A stretch of 64,000 nucleotides of DNA from an uncultured Desulfosarcina sp. (GTDB lineage Bacteria; Desulfobacterota; Desulfobacteria; Desulfobacterales; Desulfosarcinaceae), in NCBI RefSeq assembly GCF_963668215.1, contig NZ_OY764190.1, forward strand, positions 3,658,001 through 3,722,000, read 5' to 3'. The position numbers and the translations under genes are program-made. The notes under the pieces are model-generated. The model was given only the letters and a program-made list of their open reading frames with translations. It had not been told where the DNA came from and did no database searches. Shown here piece after piece: positions 17,847 to 26,558 of this stretch; position 1 is the stretch's first letter, and every line of letters starts with the position of its first letter.

Positions 17847-18665
17847 TCATACTCGTTTTTCCTGCCACGCCGTAGCTCGCCGTTCGATGGCCCGGACGAT
17901 GCTGTCCATCACCAGCGAAATTACACCGATAAGCAGCACGCCCAGAACCAGCGGTGCCATCTGGAAAAAGTTTTGTGCATCCACCATCATCGCACCGATG
18001 CCTTTCTGGGCGGCAATCAGTTCGGCCGCCACCAATGTGGCCCAGCAAACACCCAGTGAAACCCGGCAGGCGGTGATGATATGAGGATAGAGTTGAGGAA
18101 GGATGACCTTGTAAAACAACTCCCAGTTGTTGGCCCCAAGGGTTTGGGCAGCCCGGCCGTAAATCGGCTCAAGGCCGACCAAGGCCTGATAAATGACTAC
18201 CAGAGCCGGAAAAAAGGATGCGTACGTCAGGACGATGATCTTTGACGTTTCACCAATGCCAAAAAAAATGATCATCAACGGGATTAGCGCGATCGGCGGC
18301 AGCGCGCGAAAAAAACTTACCAGCGGATCGACAAGCAAGCGAACGACCCGAAACCATCCGATTAAGAAACCAAGGATGATCGCAGCGACAATCCCCAATG
18401 TAAAACCGATAAGCACCCGCACAAAGCTCGCATACATATGGGCCAACAGCGTTCCGTCTTCCAGGAACTGGACAAAGGCCTTGCATACGGCGACAAAAGA
18501 GGGAAACAGGTTAGGATCGATCACATGCGTCGCACGTCCCCCCTCCCAGACCAGAATCACCAATCCGAACGAAGCGATGAAGTAGACCGTTTTCTCTATT
18601 TGCTGCCTTTTTTTCTCAGCCTTGAATCTTTGAGTGGCTTCATCCCGACTTGAATGATTTGTCAT
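17847..18665 (-). CDS. ABC importer permease, SsuC/TauC family
   Basis: A 272-aa inner-membrane protein with about six hydrophobic segments and the cytoplasmic EAA loop typical of the family (RAAQTLGANNWELFYKVILPQ). The N-terminal 25 residues are charged and lie in the cytoplasm. It lies between the binding-protein gene and the ATPase gene on the same strand, so the three form one importer for an organic anion or sulfonate-like compound; the solute is unknown. Confidence 0.9.
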   Translation of the reverse strand: MTNHSSRDEATQRFKAEKKRQQIEKTVYFIASFGLVILVWEGGRATHVIDPNLFPSFVAVCKAFVQFLEDGTLLAHMYASFVRVLIGFTLGIVAAIILGFLIGWFRVVRLLVDPLVSFFRALPPIALIPLMIIFFGIGETSKIIVLTYASFFPALVVIYQALVGLEPIYGRAAQTLGANNWELFYKVILPQLYPHIITACRVSLGVCWATLVAAELIAAQKGIGAMMVDAQNFFQMAPLVLGVLLIGVISLVMDSIVRAIERRATAWQEKRV

Positions 18666-18752
18666 GAGACCGACCTTTTTTGGGATTTCCTATATGGTTT
18701 CCTGCTGCGTTGGTGGAGGAGGTGAAATATTCACCCCCTCCTATTTATATTA

Positions 18753-19739
18753 CTATTTAGCGACTGACAGGTACAGGTTCGGATCAAAAAAGTTTTCGGG
18801 TGGCACGACTTTCGGTATTGAGCCGATTTCTACAAATACCTTTTGGACCTGTCCGATCCATTTGGCCACGGATCCGTCTTTATAAAGAGTAACCCAGTCC
18901 TTCGAGGTGAATACTTTCTCTGCTTCCCAACCTGCCTGGATGTCGGCAAAGGGAATTTCTGAATAGGCCTTTGTATGGATCAGTTTCAGTGCTTCGTCCG
19001 AATGACTGATCAGGTAGTCATTCGCCGGAATCCACGCTTTAATAATTTTTTTGAGCATGTCTTTGTTGTTGTCATAGTTTTTGTTGGTGGCAACCCATCC
19101 ACCCATGATGGCCGAATCGGGATAGAAGTCTGAAGCAGAACTGAGCATGATCGCACCCGGTACCTTGTCGCGAATCAAGACATGGAATGGAGACCATGTG
19201 GCGACAAAAGGAACCGCACCGGTAATAAAAGCAGAAACCGCACCGGCCATGTCCATGCTGACGATATCGACATCTTTGCTTGAGTCGATCCCGTTGTTTT
19301 TCAGCGCGGTATGCAAGAACACATGAGCGGTGGTCCCTTTTACCGTGGCGATTTTTTTACCTTTTACATCCTGGATCGTCTTGGCCCCCGTTTCAGGCCT
19401 GGCAAAAAGCATCGCCGTATCGTATTCGATGTTGTTGACCAGAAAGACTTTGCCAACGCCCTGGGCCGGGAAATTGGAGATCACCGCGCCCATGATGGCC
19501 ACATCGACACTGCCGCCGCTTAAGGCCTGCATCAATGGAATGCCGGAGGTAAATTTAATAGGTTCGATTTCAAGCCCCTGGTCTTTGAAATATCCTTTTT
19601 CCATGGCAATCCAAAACTGGCCATCTACGGCTAGCGTGTGCAGGTATCCCACCTTGATCTTTTCTGCCGCCGCCGGGCCCGACAAGCCGAGCACCATTGC
19701 CAAAACCATTACCATCGCTACTAACTTGGCAACTCTCAT
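18753..19739 (-). CDS. ABC importer substrate-binding protein, SsuA/TauA family
   Basis: The 328-aa protein starts with a clear Sec signal (basic MRVAK, hydrophobic core, AAAE cleavage region near 26). The mature part shows the NMT1/SsuA fold start KIKVGYLHTLAVDGQFWIA and GGSVDVAIMG. AAGGAGG precedes the ATG. It is the periplasmic receptor of the importer encoded downstream. The family binds sulfonates, taurine, nitrate, pyrimidine precursors and aromatic acids, so the solute cannot be named. Confidence 0.9.
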   Translation of the reverse strand: MRVAKLVAMVMVLAMVLGLSGPAAAEKIKVGYLHTLAVDGQFWIAMEKGYFKDQGLEIEPIKFTSGIPLMQALSGGSVDVAIMGAVISNFPAQGVGKVFLVNNIEYDTAMLFARPETGAKTIQDVKGKKIATVKGTTAHVFLHTALKNNGIDSSKDVDIVSMDMAGAVSAFITGAVPFVATWSPFHVLIRDKVPGAIMLSSASDFYPDSAIMGGWVATNKNYDNNKDMLKKIIKAWIPANDYLISHSDEALKLIHTKAYSEIPFADIQAGWEAEKVFTSKDWVTLYKDGSVAKWIGQVQKVFVEIGSIPKVVPPENFFDPNLYLSVAK

Positions 19740-19823
19740 TTCCCGCCTCCTTTTTTTACCGTCAAACGATTTATAAATTCCTCAGTTACGGGTCCACGCA
19801 AAGACCCGCCTGAGACGCAATAC

Positions 19824-20837
19824 CTACTCCAGCGCACGGCACGAATTCCTGACGATCAAATCCGTTTTAAGACAAATCTGCCGTGGTTGGGGAGAGGGAT
19901 TTTCAATCATGTCCAGGAGGTATCCGATCGCCATCTCGCCGATTTCGATGCCGTTGACCCGGATCGTCGTCAACGGCGGGTCGGCGTAAGCTGAAAAATC
20001 GATATCGTCAAAGCCGGCAATGGAAACGTCGGCTGGTACTGCCAACCCTTTTTCCTTAGCTGCCGCCATGGCTCCGAATGCCATGACGTCGCTGGCGGCA
20101 AAAACCGCAGTCGGCCGATTTGCAAGTGACATCAGGCGGTTCATGGCTTCCAACCCATCGCGCATCGTCGGTTCCTTTTCAACCACGAGCAACTCGTCCC
20201 AGGGCAGGCCGTGGTCGGCCAGGCAATCGCGATACCCATCCAATCGCTTTCGAACCCGATCGACTTTCGAATACGGGCCGATAATCAGCCCGATGCGGCG
20301 ATGTTTGAGGCCAATCAGGTATTCGGTCATCGTATACGCCGCGTGATAATTATCGATGCCGACGTAGCTGAAGCGTTCGTCGTCCGGTTTTTCCCACATG
20401 ATTACCGTTGGGATGCCACTTCGGTTAAGCTCTTCAAGAAGCTGTGCCTTGGGAATGCAAAAGCCGGTCAGCAGCAGGCCGGCCGGCCGGCGTTCATTCA
20501 AGGTTCGCAACAGTGACTTTTCGATTTCGGGATTGTACTTCGAATTGCCGATTGTCACGGTGTAACCGTGTTCCTGGGCTTTTTCCAGAATGGCAAAGAC
20601 GGTTCTTACAAATATGGACCCGGTCGTCGAGGGGATGATCAGCCCGATGTTTGCTGAACGCTGTCTGGAGAGGTCGGCGGCTAAGGCGTGGTAGACGTAT
20701 TTCTTTTCTTTGATGATTTTCAGGATGCGCTGGCGCGTCGATTCCCGTACCAATTCGGGTGAGCGAAGCGCCCTTGATACGGTGGCCGGAGAAACCCCCG
20801 CCAGTTTTGCTACTTTTTCTATGGTTATTTGGGCCAT
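19824..20837 (-). CDS. LacI/GalR-family transcriptional regulator
   Basis: The 337-aa regulator has the LacI helix-turn-helix at the N-terminus (ITIEKVAKLAGVSPATVSRA, about 4-23), a hinge helix region, and a periplasmic-binding-protein-like sensor domain starting SANIGLIIPS. It precedes the importer and enzyme genes on the same strand, with only 84 bp to the binding-protein gene. A LacI-type operator lies 18 bp upstream of its start and an identical copy 241 bp further out, so it probably represses itself and the whole cluster until the substrate binds. Confidence 0.92.
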   Translation of the reverse strand: MAQITIEKVAKLAGVSPATVSRALRSPELVRESTRQRILKIIKEKKYVYHALAADLSRQRSANIGLIIPSTTGSIFVRTVFAILEKAQEHGYTVTIGNSKYNPEIEKSLLRTLNERRPAGLLLTGFCIPKAQLLEELNRSGIPTVIMWEKPDDERFSYVGIDNYHAAYTMTEYLIGLKHRRIGLIIGPYSKVDRVRKRLDGYRDCLADHGLPWDELLVVEKEPTMRDGLEAMNRLMSLANRPTAVFAASDVMAFGAMAAAKEKGLAVPADVSIAGFDDIDFSAYADPPLTTIRVNGIEIGEMAIGYLLDMIENPSPQPRQICLKTDLIVRNSCRALE

Positions 20838-20854
20838 GTGCGTTTCGCCCTAAT

Positions 20855-20873
20855 AAATGATGACGCTTTCATT
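20855..20873. promoter_or_regulatory. LacI-type operator O1
   Basis: The 19-bp site AAATGATGACGCTTTCATT has a central CG flanked by TGA and TCA half-sites, the architecture of LacI/GalR operators. It lies just upstream of the lacI-type gene and is identical to the site at 21096. Confidence 0.7.
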
Positions 20874-21095
20874 ATGCCCAGATATCTTTTCGTGGGTCAA
20901 GAAAAAAGTGATCTCAACTCGCCGGTAGTATTAAAATGCTGCTGCAAACAACGCTCAATAATCCCAACTATTTGTAATATATTTAAATATGTATTAAATG
21001 CGAAAGATTGTTACATTTTTTAAAAACAATCCGTGAACAGGAAGCAGGCACCGAAGAAATGGGTTTTGGGTCTGATTCATAAAATAACGACATTA
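20874..21095. other. AT-rich spacer between the two operators
   Basis: This stretch has no credible coding frame. It is clearly richer in A and T than its surroundings, especially around 20955-21020, and probably holds the promoter for the leftward lacI-type operon. I see no -35/-10 pair that I would defend. Confidence 0.4.
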
Positions 21096-21114
21096 AAATG
21101 ATGACGCTTTCATT
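21096..21114. promoter_or_regulatory. LacI-type operator O2
   Basis: An exact 19-bp copy of the operator at 20855. The centre-to-centre distance is 241 bp, close to 23 helical turns, which would put the two sites on the same face of the DNA and suit loop formation by a tetramer or paired dimers. Confidence 0.7.
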
Positions 21115-21171
21115 TGTGAAGCGGGAAGCCAGAGGAAGGGACGAAGCCTGGTGGTTCAGCACGGCGGCGTT

Positions 21172-24100
21172 TCAGAAGAATGCTGCCGGTTTTCGATCCA
21201 GTTCGTTTCTGACGGCTATCCCGATTTTTTCGAGGGTGAACGGTTTTTTGATGTAACTACCGGCGCCTAATCGTTGCGCCGCTTCGACCCGGTCGGATTT
21301 TGAGTAACCGCTGGCGATGACCGCTTTCTGGTGGGGCACTTTTTCAAGTATCCGCCGATAGGTTTCCAGCCCGTCAATGCCGGGGGGCATGATCATGTCG
21401 AGGATCATCAGGTCGTAGTTCTTGTCCGCCGCCATGGCCACGGCCGTTTCCCCCGAATCCGCCTTGTCCGCAGCATAACCGAGACGCTGCATCATGCGGC
21501 CGATCAGATCCCTTTGTTCCGGCGAGTCGTCTACGATGAGAATGGACTCGCCTTTACCTAAATAGTCGTCGATGCGGATCGGGATCGAGGCTGGCAGTTC
21601 CGATCGCGAGGCGGGAAAATAGAGCGTGAAGGTGGTTCCGGTCCCTTCCTCGGTGGTGATGTTGATGTATCCGTCGTGATCCTTGACCGTTCCCCATACG
21701 ACTGACATACCCAGCCCGGTTCCGCTGCGGCCCTGAGCTTTTCTGGTGTAAAAGGGCTCGAAAATTTTTTCCAGATCGGAATGGAGCATCCCGATGCCCG
21801 TGTCGGAGACCTCGAGGATGACATACTCCCCTTGGGGAACGACTTCAAAACCCGTGTAGGACCGATCCAGGTAACAGTCTCGGGTGGCAATGGAAATCGT
21901 CCCCCCGGCGGGCATGGCGTCAGCGGCATTGCTGACCAGGTTCATCACCGTTTTGGACAGATGCGATTCCGATCCGTAGACATGGCAAAGGCCTTTTCCC
22001 AAGTCGGTTTCAAGGGTGATGTCGGGATGATATCCGACGATTTTAAGGCATTCCGGTGTGGCAACAAAGTCTTTTACGAACTTGTTGAGATCGATCACGT
22101 TTTTTATGGCCACGTTTCGGCGTGCCAGGGTCAACAGATCCTGGACGATGGCCGACGCTTTCAATCCCGATTGCTTGATGGTCAGCAAAGGCTTGCGCAG
22201 CGGACTGTCCGCATCCAGGTCCAGCAGCAGAAGGTCGGGATAACTGACGATACCACTGAGAATATTGTTCAGGTCGTGGGCCACGCCCCCGGCCAAGGTG
22301 CCTAGCAATTCCAGCTTTTTTGCGTTCTGGAGTTTGGCTTCGAGGGCTTTTTTTTCCGTTTCCGCATTTTTGATTTCCGTCAGGTCGTGGACCACGGCCA
22401 TGGCGAGCTTGGGAACGCCTTCTTTATAGAAAAAGCGGAAGTTGGCCAGCACCCAGAATTCTTGTCCGTTTTTCCCGGCGAACTTGTATTCGGCCGAAAG
22501 TTCCCGCGGGGTTTCCCTATAGACCCGATTGACGAGTTGGTCCAGGGTGTCTTTGCTCTCTTCGGAAATCAGGGAATACGGATCCATCTCCAGTAGTTCA
22601 TCGCGGCTGAACCCCGTGTATTTGCATATCACCTCATTTACGCTGATAAACTTGGCGGTTTGCATGTCGAATTCGTAGATTCCGGCGGGCGCGTGTTGAA
22701 CCAGGTTCCTGTATTTCTCTTCGCTTTCCTTAAGTGCCTTTTCATACCGCAGGCGTTCGGTGACGTCCCTGGCCGCGCCCTGAACCGCCTTGGGCCGGCC
22801 CCGGTCATCTAAAATGAGTCGATTGTGGTACTCCAGCAGCACTTCTTCACCAGAACTGGCGTAGGTTTTCAGGTAGCCCTCATCACTGCCCTTTTCCAGA
22901 ATCCGCTCCATATATGCGTCGAACTCGGCCCGGTACCGCTCGGGGATGAATTCCCGGATGTTGACGCCCTGAAGATGCTCCTTTGACCATCCATACTCTT
23001 CCTTGTAGGCCAGGTTGGTTTCCAGAAGCCGGCCGTCAAGATCGTGGAGGCAGATGAGATCCGAGCCGTTTTCAAACAGATCGCGGTATTTTTTTTCGCT
23101 TTCGATAAGGGCCTGCTGGGCTTTTTTGCGCTCGGAGATTATCCGGGTTGCCCCCATGATCGCCGTCGGCTTTCCCTTTGCATCGCGAACGAAGGAAACG
23201 GTGGCTTCCGACCAGGTATAGCCGCCCCCTTTGAGGGATTGTTCCACTTCGACGGTTACGGTTCGCTGTGGATCGATGCCCGGCTGGTTGTCCCGGGCCA
23301 GTTCCGCCTCGAGAATTTTTGTCACCCTGACAAAGGATTCGGGGGATAGGGTTTGTTCGAGGCTCAGGGCCATGGCTTCCTCTGCCGTAAAGCCGCGTTG
23401 CTTTTCTACGGCGGGACTGATGTAATCGAAGGCCAGGGTATCGAGACTGACAACCCAGATGGTGTCGGACACGTTTTCCGCCAGCAGACGATACTTGCGC
23501 TCGGAATCCATGAGCAGGGCCCTTTGGTTTTCCATTTCCCGCTTGGATTCCAGAAGATCCCGATTGGTCCGTTCCAGGTCCTGCATCAGGGCTTTGACTT
23601 CATCGTATTTGGCCTGGATCAAACGGTTGGCTTGCACCAGGTCTTCGACGGCCTGTTGGCGGTTTTTTGCCCCCAGGAGAAAACGTTTGAGAAAAAAAGG
23701 TTTTTTGGGAATCCACCGGACCCGGTAAAAACAGCCTTTACAATCCTGGCGCGGGTTGTCCGGCCAAGTTCGGCAACCGTATTTTTCGGCGGCCACCTGG
23801 CATTCGATCTCTTCCACATCCGCCAGGGGCAGGCCGAACATGGTGGGAATGCCGGCTATAATGCCGCGGGTGTAATCGCAGTCAAACCGGGTCTTCTGGC
23901 GGCCGTCATGGTAGCGGTCTTCCAGTAGTACATGGGAGGAACCGATCTCGTGGATATAGACACTGCCGTTGAGTTTCAGGAAACGATTGTAAATGGGCGC
24001 CTGAGAGTAAATCAGGCGAGGATTGTCGAGCAGCCGCGCTACGCGATCCAGAAATCCCATCGAACGAAAGCGCCTTGAGGCCAGGGCCATATGGTAGACG

Positions 24101-24324
24101 GCATTTTCGTCCCCCAGCATGTCGATCATGCGCCGGTAGAGAACCTGAAGCAATTCGTGAGAGATCCAGTTGTTGGTGTCCAGCAGATAGGATTCGTCCA
24201 GAGGCAGTCCGGACAGAAGATCACCCAACAATCCGTTGTTCTGCTCTCGGACGTAAAAAAGGAGGGTCCGCGTGAGCCGACAACTGATTTCCTTTTTCTT
24301 AGGAGGATGGTGTAGGGTGTGCAT
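21172..24324 (-). CDS. Hybrid sensor histidine kinase with V4R-like N-terminus
   Basis: The 1050-aa soluble kinase begins with a region of about 210 residues containing cysteines C175, C184, C195 and C198; the E-x-x-C...C-x-x-C-F spacing recalls V4R-type small-molecule domains, but this is tentative. A coiled coil (about 220-275), three PAS domains (about 276-400, 410-530, 535-660), a HisKA box (GGVAHDLNN), an ATPase domain (N-box NAADAM, DTGIGM, GTGLGM) and a C-terminal receiver with DMIMPPGIDG follow. There are no membrane segments, so it senses a cytoplasmic cue. No cognate output regulator is adjacent. Confidence 0.9.
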   Translation of the reverse strand: MHTLHHPPKKKEISCRLTRTLLFYVREQNNGLLGDLLSGLPLDESYLLDTNNWISHELLQVLYRRMIDMLGDENAVYHMALASRRFRSMGFLDRVARLLDNPRLIYSQAPIYNRFLKLNGSVYIHEIGSSHVLLEDRYHDGRQKTRFDCDYTRGIIAGIPTMFGLPLADVEEIECQVAAEKYGCRTWPDNPRQDCKGCFYRVRWIPKKPFFLKRFLLGAKNRQQAVEDLVQANRLIQAKYDEVKALMQDLERTNRDLLESKREMENQRALLMDSERKYRLLAENVSDTIWVVSLDTLAFDYISPAVEKQRGFTAEEAMALSLEQTLSPESFVRVTKILEAELARDNQPGIDPQRTVTVEVEQSLKGGGYTWSEATVSFVRDAKGKPTAIMGATRIISERKKAQQALIESEKKYRDLFENGSDLICLHDLDGRLLETNLAYKEEYGWSKEHLQGVNIREFIPERYRAEFDAYMERILEKGSDEGYLKTYASSGEEVLLEYHNRLILDDRGRPKAVQGAARDVTERLRYEKALKESEEKYRNLVQHAPAGIYEFDMQTAKFISVNEVICKYTGFSRDELLEMDPYSLISEESKDTLDQLVNRVYRETPRELSAEYKFAGKNGQEFWVLANFRFFYKEGVPKLAMAVVHDLTEIKNAETEKKALEAKLQNAKKLELLGTLAGGVAHDLNNILSGIVSYPDLLLLDLDADSPLRKPLLTIKQSGLKASAIVQDLLTLARRNVAIKNVIDLNKFVKDFVATPECLKIVGYHPDITLETDLGKGLCHVYGSESHLSKTVMNLVSNAADAMPAGGTISIATRDCYLDRSYTGFEVVPQGEYVILEVSDTGIGMLHSDLEKIFEPFYTRKAQGRSGTGLGMSVVWGTVKDHDGYINITTEEGTGTTFTLYFPASRSELPASIPIRIDDYLGKGESILIVDDSPEQRDLIGRMMQRLGYAADKADSGETAVAMAADKNYDLMILDMIMPPGIDGLETYRRILEKVPHQKAVIASGYSKSDRVEAAQRLGAGSYIKKPFTLEKIGIAVRNELDRKPAAFF

Positions 24325-24417
24325 CGTAAAATATCATATCGAAGCCGCCGATTCAGGTCAAATGGATAAGCATCGGTTGAAGACGAAAGGTCGCATAAAA
24401 GTTCGACCACCCACGCA

Positions 24418-24474
24418 AAACCGCCAGGAAAGCAGAACGGGTTCGTTCCCGTTGACGGCTTGCCTGGCGTTTTT
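24418..24474. terminator. Bidirectional terminator-like hairpin
   Basis: Outer arms CGCCAGG (24422) and CCTGGCG (24463) enclose an inner AACGGG/CCCGTT hairpin. A T-run follows on the + strand (24470-24474) and a run of T follows on the - strand (complement of 24416-24419), so it can end leftward transcription of the chemotaxis receptor gene. Confidence 0.65.
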
Positions 24475-24492
24475 GGTGACCTGGCTTAAGAG

Positions 24493-26172
24493 TTACACCT
24501 TGAACTGCTCCACCATCCGTTTCAGGCTTTCGGACAACTGGGATAATTCCTGGGCGCTGAGATTGACCTGACCGCTGCTGGTGGACATCTCGTCCATGGA
24601 TGTGCTCACGCCGGCAATGTCCTGGGAGATTTCAGCCGAGACGGCAGAACTCTGATTGACGTTTTCGTTGACCTCCTGAATACCGGTGGAAGCCTGCGCC
24701 ACGTTGTTGGCGATTTCCCTGGTGGCCGCCGACTGTTCTTCTACGGAAGTGGCGATGTTCGTCACCACCTCGTTGACGTCGTTGATTACCTGGGTAATCT
24801 CGGCAATCTGGTCTACGGTGGTAGTGGTTGTTCCCTGAATCCCCTCGATCTTCTGCTTGATGTCCCCGGTGGCCTCGGCGGTCTGCTTGGCCAGTTCCTT
24901 GATCTCGTTGGCCACTACGGCAAAGCCCTTGCCGGCCTCGCCGGCCCGGGCCGCCTCGATGGTGGCGTTGAGGGCCAGCAGGTTGACCTGTTCGGAGATT
25001 TCGGTGATGGTCTCCACCACCTTGCCGATGGAGTTGGCCGCGCTGCCTAACTGGTCCATATTGGTGGAGGCGGTAGAGGCCTTAGTGGCCGCTTCATCGG
25101 AAATACCGCGGGCCTTTTCGGAATTCCGCGCGATTTCTCCGATGGTGGAGGACATCTCCTCGGCGGCGGTGGCTACCATGTTGGTGTTGGTGGCGGACTG
25201 CTCCATGGCGGCGGCCACGTTGTTCATGTTGGCGTTCATTTCCTCGGCCGCGGACGAGACGGTATTGGCTTTGTCCGTGACGTTCCGGATGCCCTGGGTC
25301 ATCTGTTCGGAAATGGCCGACAGCTCGGTGGAGGAGGAGGAAAGGGTCTCGACCCCGCTGGCAATCTGTTTGATGAGATCCTGAAGTTTGTCCATGAAGG
25401 TATTGAACCAGGTCGCCAGATCGCCCAGCTCGTCCTTGGCGCCTTCCGCCAGGCGTTTGGTAAGGTCGCCTTCGCCTTGGGCGATGTCCTTGAGACCGTC
25501 AACCATGGCGTTGACCGGCCGGGTGATCAGACGGGAGATGAACCAGGCCAGCACAACGCCCACTGCAACCCCGAGCAGGACGGTCGTCAGCAGCGTGGCG
25601 AGGGTCGCTTTGTAGGTGGCATGGGCCTTCTCGCGGGATTTTTTGGCCAATTCGAGGTTGATTTCGGTCAGCTTGTCCAACTGGTCGCGCATCTGTTCGA
25701 AGTGCGTTTTGGCATCGCCCAGGGTCAGGGCGATGGCCCGCTGAGTGCTTCCTTGCCTGGCCATTTCGACAACTTCTTTTGAGCTTTTTTGCCACGCCAT
25801 CCGGGCTTGGTCGTAAACACTGAACAGCTCTTTTTCCGCCGCGGTGCTGGCAAGGGCCTTGTACTTGTCCCAGCGAGAAGCGGATTGCTTGAAATTGGTT
25901 TCGTATTCTTCAACGAACTGGCGGAACAGCTCCGAATCGGGATCGGTGAACATCATGGAGCGCTCGGCTACCAGCAGTTGCTGCAAGTCGCGGTCGGCCT
26001 CGATTAAATAGTCGATGCTGGGCATTTGCACGGAGAAGATGTTCTCCAGCTCGGTCTGAATGCCTTTCACGCTGCTGTAGCCGGTGATGCCGATCACCCC
26101 GATGAATACCACCATGATACTGAATGCAACCAGCAGTTTCGTTCTGATTTTCAAGTTGTTGATCAAGTTCAT
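24493..26172 (-). CDS. Methyl-accepting chemotaxis protein (4HB-HAMP-MA)
   Basis: The 559-aa receptor has a membrane helix at about 12-32, a four-helix-bundle periplasmic sensor to about 190, a second membrane helix at about 192-212, a HAMP domain, and a cytoplasmic signalling domain. The highly conserved hairpin tip is seen as EISEQVNLLALNATIEAARA followed by GEAGKGFAVVANEIKELA, which binds CheA and CheW. No che genes are nearby. The gene is followed by a strong hairpin terminator and lies downstream of a 386-bp gap, so it is probably a single-gene unit. Confidence 0.95.
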   Translation of the reverse strand: MNLINNLKIRTKLLVAFSIMVVFIGVIGITGYSSVKGIQTELENIFSVQMPSIDYLIEADRDLQQLLVAERSMMFTDPDSELFRQFVEEYETNFKQSASRWDKYKALASTAAEKELFSVYDQARMAWQKSSKEVVEMARQGSTQRAIALTLGDAKTHFEQMRDQLDKLTEINLELAKKSREKAHATYKATLATLLTTVLLGVAVGVVLAWFISRLITRPVNAMVDGLKDIAQGEGDLTKRLAEGAKDELGDLATWFNTFMDKLQDLIKQIASGVETLSSSSTELSAISEQMTQGIRNVTDKANTVSSAAEEMNANMNNVAAAMEQSATNTNMVATAAEEMSSTIGEIARNSEKARGISDEAATKASTASTNMDQLGSAANSIGKVVETITEISEQVNLLALNATIEAARAGEAGKGFAVVANEIKELAKQTAEATGDIKQKIEGIQGTTTTTVDQIAEITQVINDVNEVVTNIATSVEEQSAATREIANNVAQASTGIQEVNENVNQSSAVSAEISQDIAGVSTSMDEMSTSSGQVNLSAQELSQLSESLKRMVEQFKV

Positions 26173-26558
26173 GAATATCGTCTCCTGTCGTTTTCGACTG
26201 AATCAGGCTTCCATTCGAAATTAAAAAAACCGTGATGGTTGTCCTTATTCAGCAATATCCGTATAAAATGGGTTGTCGGCAGGTTAAAAAAAAACATGAG
26301 TGCTGATTGCTGCAACCCGGGCGGTTGCTCGTTTTACGAATCGGGGTCGATGACGATGGACAACCCAGGCCGTGGTCACAAGGAAGGCAGCGAAACAAGA
26401 CAGCGAGTGGGTAAATTCCGTTGACGTCTGCCGGCATTATTGGCAGAGGATGACGAACCAGCGGAAGACAACCGGATTTTTCCGATTTTTTCAGAAATGG
26501 GTTGTAAACGGTTGGATTGAGAAATTCGTAACAGGCGGGGAAGGCGCCTTCAACCGGG
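26173..26558. other. Gap without a recognised gene
   Basis: I see no convincing gene, RNA or repeat in these 386 bp. Short frames on both strands lack ribosome sites and family features. It must hold the promoter of the leftward chemotaxis receptor gene and the end of the PilZ-protein transcript. Confidence 0.4.
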
